Source: Atrina japonica (lineage: Eukaryota; Mollusca; Bivalvia; Pterioida; Pinnidae). Taken from it: DNA of 64,000 bases. The notes beneath the pieces were generated by a model that searched no databases, was not told the DNA's origin, and was given only the letters and a program-made list of their open reading frames with translations. Positions 27,301 through 36,300 of this stretch are shown here, piece by piece (positions within the stretch are counted from its first letter, which is position 1; every line of letters begins with the position of its first letter). The position numbers and the translations under genes were made by a program. The stretch lies in contig BROG01000377.1 in assembly GCA_030159075.1 (NCBI GenBank), forward strand, positions 180,001 through 244,000, read 5' to 3'.

Positions 27301-30300
27301 TTTTTGAATTAATACATGTATCTCAAATATTATCAAAGCTAGAAAAAACGTACCATTAAAATGATCAGCTTGCAAAGATGGTTATGGGAGTTATTTCCCT
27401 GTTTAAGTGTGTATTTATGTCTCATGAAAGGATACCTATTGATATCATCATTTGTTTAGATTTTGGCAGAAACTACATTGATATAAAACCACATTTGTTT
27501 TACAAATAAGAAGGGGTTTGGACCCATAAGGGCTCCAAAAGGGGTAATGAATAATGTTCTAAGTAAACAGAAAATATCATTTTTTTTATCATCATTTAGA
27601 CATTTTTTATTTCTTCTGCAGTGTTGTTCAAATTTACCAGGTGAGCCCCTTGGGCCTCTTGTATTTAAATTTGAAATGTTGTTTTATCAGTAAATATCAG
27701 ATGAGTTAAATCATGGTCAACATTCAGCCATATTTTATTTTTAGGGATGTTACGTAGGATGGGATCTAGCACATGCGGCTGGCAATATACCATTGCAACT
27801 ACATAACTGGAACATTGACTTTGCTTGTTGGTGCACATATAAGGTAGGTAACTCTTGATTTGATAACAGATTATAAAAAATTATAACATTCATGTCAGAT
27901 CTAATAGGGGCATAGCAATATATCAATACAACGATATATTGTGATATTATTTCTGCCGATACGATACGATGTAGATAGAGAAAAAAAAATAATTGATATT
28001 TTTCTGAAAAATAAAATATGGAATTATGTTGGTTTCTTTTATTTGTATTTCAGTGTCTGTTGGTGTCACCTAAGGGCTATATCAACAAATTATCTAATAA
28101 TTAGTAGTCCTACATTCACTGTTTCTGTGTTTCACACTACTATTTCCAGTGTTACACTAAATATTCCTAACAATATGATATATAGTTATATATGGTGATA
28201 CACTTTTCATTTTTCATTATATATATCATGATACATTTTTGGCTGCCGAAAACAGGTGGCTGTTAAAACAGGTTTGACTGTACTTGTAAAAGTCGATCAT
28301 TTAACCACTGGGTTTTCTGAATGTGTTCTCAGAACAATGGTAATCTTTCATAAAAGTGGTATTTTTTAAGACAAGTTGCACTGTAATGTTATGGGTAATA
28401 CATACCATTTATTATTACTTTTGTTTTTATGGTTACATATTCAAATGTTTGAAATTTTCCTTTTGTTTCCATTTATTTTGCAGTACATCAACTCCAGTGC
28501 TGGATGCCTAGCAGGAATATTCCTCCATGAAAAACATAAAAACAATGATTTTCCAAAGTTAAAAGGCTGGTGGGGCCATAAGCTCGATTCTCGCTTTGAA
28601 ATGGACAACAGTAAGTCAGTACACATATGACATGTTTGTAGATATGAGAAGGCCTCCGTGGTCAAGTGGGTAGAGCATCGAGCGTTGAACCATGAAATCT
28701 CTCAGCACAATAGATACTGGACTATAGCAATATGTGATGTTTTAACAAGATTTGATACTATGAAACCTATATTCAGATATTAGTTTTACAAATTCTTGTG
28801 AACTAAATTTATTTTTTCAGTCTTCTAAAAATTTCAGTTTTAGATATACAAAAGATCCTACAACTTTGACCTGAAATTTTTTTTTCTGACAATGGGTCAC
28901 TTTTTCTTTTTATGTTAATCTTGTTTTGTGCACATTCTGCTTAAAGGGACATTTTCATTAAACAAGCCTTTTTATTTCCAAGGAGAGTTTATCATGCATC
29001 TTTCAACATGTCAAGAAAATATTTTTTCTCTAATTTGTTTTTTAACTACCGTAATTTATCTAATTAAGGCGCTGCTCTAATTAAGGCGCCACCAAGACCA
29101 AAATTATGTTTATTTATTTTAATAAAGGCGCCCTTTGAAACGAAAAAAAAAAAAAATACCCCCCCCCCCCCCCCCCCAAAAAATGAAAATGAAACTTTTT
29201 TGACAGCTTTAATGATAACATACAGTAAATAAATCAGACGATCTTTTAACCTCAGGTCGATTAAATCATTACCGAACAGATTTTAGATACAAACAGAGAC
29301 TGATTAGATCGACTCACAACATCTTCACTTCAGTCTTCAGCTTGAAAGCAGAACTTATTTTCCCTCGGGCAGTTATGTGATTGCAGAGTACAGTTACTAA
29401 GTTTAATCTGAGTTGTGGTGTTAAAGCGTCCATTATAATTGTTTTGTAATACTGTCTTGACTTTGTATTGGTTTCAGACATTTATTTATTTGCCTTGGTA
29501 TTTGATATATAGATTTCTAAACTTCGTGTCGGTGATATTCAGCAGACATTAGGCAATACACTTTAGTCGGTACTTCGATCCCGATTTCCAAAAACCACGT
29601 GTTTTAACATTTCCGTATCGGCATTTTTAATTCAGCATTGTCAGTTACATAATTGATACCAAAAGTCATTATTGATTGTTTATTTAGGGCATGCCTAATT
29701 AGTAACTGGCTGATTTACCACCTAACAGGTACGTCTAAGCAGTTAGGGGATGGCAGCACAGGTTAAAGTCTATTTCTTCAATGTCTGACAAATAATTTCG
29801 TACATTACCGGGATTTCATTTTCAATTTGAAATCAGCTTTCCTCTTGATATAATTAACAACAATATGAATTTAAAGACTTGCTACATTAATTACACCAGC
29901 ATGATGATAAAGAAGAGTATTTATTATGACAAACTTGATTGATTATGGATCAGTACTTGTTAAGAACAGAGTATAATTCCAAGTGACAGCGTGGACTCAA
30001 GAGTCGTTTTCATCATGCGGTACACTAAATAAACAACATAAAAGAAATGTTTATTCACAGAAATCTTCCACTTTTATAAATGTTTGTAGCTGATAATGAT
30101 CTTGGATTAATTAATACAAATAAATAAACAACACCTAGACCGTATTTATCATCGACATGTTGCATGGATATTTGAGGTTGATTTCAAACCCCAGATCGAC
30201 AAAACTCCAATTAAGGCGCCTTATCAACTGAAATTTTGTTTTTTGACACAAATTAAGGCGCCCATAAATCTGAAATACCCCAAAAAGGGCGCCTTAATTA

Positions 30301-33300
30301 GATAAATTACGGTAGTTGTATTTCTCGTTACTGTCAGCCATTGAAAATGGCTTCTTGTGAATATCAAAACTGATGTTGTTTATACAATGATAATGCAACA
30401 TGTTTATTTATTTTTTTTATCTTAAATTCAGAGTGGGAGCCATACTCTGGAGCATATCAGTACAGATGTAGCAACACTCCCGGACTGTTATGTCCACCAC
30501 TTAAAGCCAGTCTAGAGGTAGGTCATTGTTGTACAAAGCCAGTCTAGAGGAAGGTCATTGTTGTACAAAGCCAGTCTAGAGGTAGGTCATTGTTGTACAA
30601 AGCCAGTCTAGAGGTAGGTCCTTGTTGTACATAGCCAGTCTAGAGGTAGATCATTGTTGTACATAGCCAGTCTAGAGGTAGGTCCTTGTTGTACAAAGCT
30701 AGTCTAGAGGTAGGTCATTGTTGTACAAAGCCAGTCTAGAGGTAGGTCCTTGTTGTACATAGCCAGTCTAGAGGTAGGTCATTGTTGTACAAAGCCAGTC
30801 TAGAGGAAGGTCATTGTTGTACAAAGCCAGTCTAGAGGTAGGTCATTGTTGTACAAAGCCAGTCTAGAGGTAGGTCATTGTTGTACAAAGCCAGTCTAGA
30901 GGTAGGTCATTGTTGTACAAAGCCAGTCTAGAGGTAGGTCCTTGTTGTACAAAGCCAGTCTAGAGGTAGGCTGTGTTGTACAAAGCCAGTCTAGAGGTAG
31001 ATCATTGTTGTACAAAGCCAGTCTAGAGGTAGGTCATTGTTGTACAAAGCCAGTCTAGAGGTAGGTCATTGTTGTACAAAGCCAGTCTAGAGGTAGGTCA
31101 TTGTTGTACAAAGCCAGTCTAGAGGTAGGTCATTGTTGTACAAAGCCAGTCTAGAGGTAGGTCATTGTTGTACAAAGCCAGTCTAGAGGTAGGTCCTTGT
31201 TGTACATAGCCAGTCTAGAGGTAGATCATTGTTGTACATAGCCAGTCTAGAGGTAGGTCATTGTTGTACAAAGCCAGTCTAGAGGAAGGTCATTGTTGTA
31301 CAAAGCCAGTCTAGAGGTAGGTCATTGTTGTACAAAGCCAGTCTAGAGGAAGGTCATTGTTGTACAAAGCCAGTCTAGAGGTAGGCTGTGTTGTACAAAG
31401 CCAGTCTAGAGGTAGGTCATTGTTGTACAAAGCTAGTCTAGAGGTAGGTCTTTGTTGTACAAAGCCAGTCTAGAGGTAGGTCATTGTTGTACAAAGCCAG
31501 TCTAGAGGTAGGTCATTGTTGTACAAAGCCAGTCTAGAGGTAGGTCATTGTTGTACAAAGCTAGTCTAGAGGTAGGTCTTTGTTGTACAAAGCCAGTCTA
31601 GAGGTAGGTCATTGTTGTACAAAGCCAGTGTAGAGGTAGGTCATTGTTGTACAAAGCCAGTCTAGAGGTAGGTCTTTGTTGTACAAAGCCAGTCTAGAGG
31701 TAGGTCATTGTTGTACAGAGCCAGTCTAGAGGTAGGTCATTGTTGTACAGAGCCAGTGTAGAGGTAGGTCATTGTTGTACAAAGCCAGTCTAGAGGTAGG
31801 TCATTGTTGTACAAAGCCAGTCTAGAGGTAGGTCATTGTTGTACAAAGCCAGTCTCGAGGTAGGTCATTGTTGTACAAAGCCAGTCTATAGGTAGGTCAT
31901 TGTTGTACAAAGCCAGTCTAGAGGTAGGTCATTGTTGTACAAAGCCAGTCTATAGGTAGGTCATTGTTGTACAAAGCTAGTCTAGAGGTAGGTCATTGTT
32001 GTACAAAGCCAGTCTATAGGTAGGTCATTGTTGTACAAAGCCAGTCTATAGGTAGGTCATTGTTGTACAAAGCTAGTCTAGAGGTAGGTCATTGTTGTAC
32101 AAAGCCAGTCTAGAGGTAGATCATTGTTGTACAAAGCCAGTCTAGAGGTAGGTCATTGTTGTACAAAGCCAGTCTAGAGGTAGGTCATTGTTGTACAAAG
32201 CCAGTCTAGAGGTAGGTCCTTGTTGTACAAAGCCAGTCTAGAGGTAGGTCATTGTTGTACAAAGCCAGTCTAGAGGTAGGTCACTGTCCTAACATTGTTA
32301 TGTCCACCACTTACAGCCAGTCTAGAGGTAGGTCATTGATGTAACATTCCAGGATTGTTATGTTCACCGCTTTAAGCCAGTTTAGAGGTATATCATTGTC
32401 TTAACACTCCAGAACTGTTATGTCCATCAATTAAAGCCAGTCTAGAGGTAGGTCATTCTCTTAACACTCCAGAACTGTTATGTCCATCACTTAAAGCCAG
32501 TCAAGAGATAGGTCATTCTCTTAACACTCCAGAACTGTTATGTCCATCACTTACAGCCAGTCAAGAGGTAGGTCATTCTCTTAACACTCCAGGACTGTTA
32601 TGTTCATCACTTAAAGCCAGTCTAGAGGTAGGTCATTGTCATAACACTCCAGGAATGTTATGTCCACTGCTCAAAGCCAGTCTAGAAGTAGGTTGTTGTC
32701 TTAACACTCTAGGACCGTTTATGTCCACTGCTCAAAGCCCTTACACTCCAGGACCGTTTATGTCCACTGCTCAAAGCCAGTCTAGAGGTAGGTCATTGTC
32801 ATAACACTCCAGGACTGTAATGTCCACTGCTCAAAGCCAGTCTAGAGGTTGTTCATTGTAGCAACATTCTGGAACTGTTGTGTCCATCACTTAAAGCCAG
32901 TCTAGAGGTAGGTCATTGTCCTAACACTCCAGGACTGTTATGTCCACCACTTAAAGCCAGTCTAGAGGTAGGTTGTTGTCCTAACACTCCAGGACTGTTA
33001 TGTCCACTGCTTAAAGCCAGTCTAGAGGTAGGTCATTGTCATAACACTCCAGGAATGTTATGTCCACTGCTCAAAGCCAGTCTAGAGGTAGGTTGTTGTC
33101 CTAACACTCCAGGACGGTTTATGTCCACTGCTCAAAGCCCTTACACTCCAGGACCAATGTCCACTGCTCAAAGCCAGTCTAGAGGTAGGTCATTGTCATA
33201 ACACTCCAGGACAGTTATGTCCACTGCTCAAAACCAGTCTAGAGGTAGGTCATTGTCATAACACTCCAGGACTGTTATGTCCACTGCTCAAAGCCAGTCT

Positions 33301-36300
33301 AGAGGTAGGTCATTGTCATAACACTCAAGGACTGTTATGTCCACTGCTTAAAGTCGGTCTAGAGGTAGGTCAATGTCATAACACTCCAGGACTGTTATGT
33401 CCACTGCTCAAAGCCAGTCTAGAGGTAGGTCATTGTCATAACACTCCAGGACTGTTATGTCCACCACTTAAAGCTAGTCTAGACATGCTAGAAGTATGTC
33501 TAATGCTTAAAGCCAGTCTAGACATGCTAGAAGTATGTCTAATGCTTAAAGCCAGTCTAGACATGCTAGAGGTATGTCATTGTAGCAACACTCCCAGACT
33601 GTTATGTCTAATGCCCAAAGCCAGTCTAGACATGCTAGAGGTATGTCATTGTAGCAACACTCCCAGACTGTTATGTCTAATGCTTAAAGCCATCTAGTGG
33701 TCGGTCATTGTCTTAACACCGTTATTTCAACCACTTGATGTCAGTCTAGAGGTTTCATTTCGTTGATTAGCGTATTTTTTTGTACTGTCCTCATATGTTG
33801 GTCTAGCAGTTGAGCAATGAACTCACAAGAGGAAGGTCCCAGGTTTGATAGAAGATCGTGACCACTCCTGTGACATGTGTTCACCATAAGAAGTGTCTTG
33901 TTTGTTTTGGATATTATTTTAACTCATTCACTCCTAGAGACACATTTGGACTGGTCCAAGTCATTGATTTACAGCAGAGTCCATTGGTTTCTAAGGGTTG
34001 ATGAGTTGAGGGACATTAGCTGTGTTTACCAAAAAAAACCAAAAAAAAACGTTCTCTCAATTTTTTCTCCTTTTTTTTCAAGTGTGGTATAATACGCCCA
34101 ACAAAAATAATACAAAAAGTAGAGTTCATTATTGTTAAAGGGACATTAGCCGTGTTTACCCCAAAAAATTATTTCAGTTTCGTTTTCTACTTTTTCTACT
34201 TGTACAGATGTACAATAACAAACAAGAACTATACACAGGCATGACAAATCTTATATTCCTATATGCATATATTTTGTGAGAATAAGATCAGATCCAGTGT
34301 TGTATTCATATACAAATACTTTAATGTAAGGGTGGGTTAATCAATTGCAAGTGAAAAAGTGCCAAATCAGAGTTTCTCAAACAGTTTTCACAAGCCATAT
34401 ACCATAGGAATTGAAGAATTTTTATGCCTGTGTATATCTATTTTTTATTATAATTTTTGTATATATCAATCTAAGTAGTAAAAAAGGAAGAAAATGTTTT
34501 TGAAAAAACACAGCTTATGCCCCTTTAAGGCTAATGGGTTACAGTAAAACCTGCTTTAGCAAGCACCTGTCTATAAAGGCCACCTGGTCATAAAGACTGT
34601 TTTTTGCTGTCCCCAATAGTACCATTTGTGTACAAATCAACCTCTATATAAAGACCACCTCCCTATAGAGACTGGTTTTGTTGTGTTCCTAGGGAGTCTT
34701 TATATACAAGTTTCACTGTATATTTCTTCAGATGACTTTGAGTTTATTGATTTCTTCTTGTTACTCGTTAGTCCATTACTGTACAACTAAAGCGTGTGTA
34801 CATTTCTAATTTTTGTTTTTAGATTTTCAATAAAACATCAATGCAACAACTTCATGCTAAATCCAAACTATTGACAGCTTATTTTGAGGCACTGATATTA
34901 AACAAGTACGGACAGACCGAGGAAGAAAAACAGAAAAAGTTTGAAATGGATAATGACTGGAGTCACGTGCATGTACAGATTATTACTCCGTCCGATCCGG
35001 AGCAGAGGGGAGCACAGCTGTCATTGTCATTCTCTGTACCAATCAAACATGTGTTTAAAGAACTTGAAAAGCGTGGAGTTGTGGTACGTTAACTCAGCTA
35101 ATTACGGGAATCTGTTTAGTATGATAATTCTCAATCTAATTAAAAACCAATTTCTAATCACTTCTGTTTTCCAATATGTGGTGTATAGGATCTAACACAA
35201 TCCGCTATGGATTCATGTGCAGATGACCTTGTAGGTATGTCATTTTCGACCAACAAAAAGCGACTTACACAATCTTGTAAGCGATCTAATGGCAAAGACA
35301 TGTAACCATTTTTAACATTTTTTATGGCTTTCTTTTGATAAAATAAATGACATCTCTTTGCCATTTAATTTTGTAAGTTGCATTTTCATCAGTCGAACAA
35401 GGTTTTTCATATTTCAACATGTGTTTCATATAAAATACAGCATATCTCATTATGTTGAAATTAGATGAGACGAAATTCTGGTTATGTCAAAGTCGAATGA
35501 CCTGTCCTAATTATTTTTACTACATATTTATAACTTCTTTTATTTACTACATATATATAACTACTTTTATTCTGGATATTTTGTTTTTATCTCGAAATTT
35601 CACTTATGGCAAAGAGAATATCAAAATATTATAGAGTTGTCACCTGTTATTGCTTGTTGATCTGCAAAACAGTACAATCAACTCCAGTTAAGGAGTCAAA
35701 GTGAAAAAGAAGCTATATGTAATAATATGTAATTATATGTAATAATATGTAATAATTGCTGAATTCCAAATTGAATTAAGCATTGGCTTGAGTATAGGCA
35801 TATATTTGTTGTCCAAAAAGAACAGAAAATATGGGAATTGAAAATTTGGTTATCTCAAGTTTTGGATATCTCAGAGTAAAAGATGCGGTCCCATGAATTT
35901 TGAGATAATGAGATTCCACTATATAAAACCTGTTAAAGGATCTGACAAAGTGTGTAAGATAGTATCAGCTCTATTTTAACCGTTTGTTAAACCTTTTAAC
36001 CCTGGAGGCCAGAAAACCGGTCATAACCTAAACGCCTGTATAACCTGGTGGCTGTTTTTTCGGCCAGGAAGTCATTCCATTATTTAGAATTTTCTATAGC
36101 TCCTGTAACATATTGTATTTGATAAATCACGCTTCCTGTAGAACATTTCTAGAAATATTGCTCGGTAACTTGGCTAAACATTATCAGTGAAAGGCACTCA
36201 AGTGTGTTAACAGCAGATCAAGTTCTCAAACTGGTGTTGTACTCTGATGACGAGGAAAGTCTGGGTAACGACGAATTTGGATAAAATGATTCTGAATGGA

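Larger units (their letters stand above)
25803..27744 (+). other. KYNU intron 7
   Basis: Contains a TA-flanked TIR element (25904-26140), an M3 foldback (about 26233-26320) and a long TTAGCTCAC-family repeat (26577-27665). No coding sequence. Confidence 0.75.
33746..34822 (+). other. KYNU intron 10, 3' part
   Basis: Contains a decayed tRNA-like SINE head (33800-33900), an M3 foldback (about 33921-34013), an M2 element (34135-34528) and an M1-type element (34542-34718). Ends in TTTTTGTTTTTAG. Confidence 0.75.

Noticed and set aside
30503..32283. Evenly spaced 32-bp repeats that could look like a CRISPR array
   Set aside because: Copies are contiguous with no unique spacers, the unit is exon 10 plus its donor, and the locus is in an animal gene.
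32878..33201. 107-codon repetitive open frame as a separate gene
   Set aside because: It is the 60-bp array of copied KYNU exon 10 ends, with no gene context of its own.
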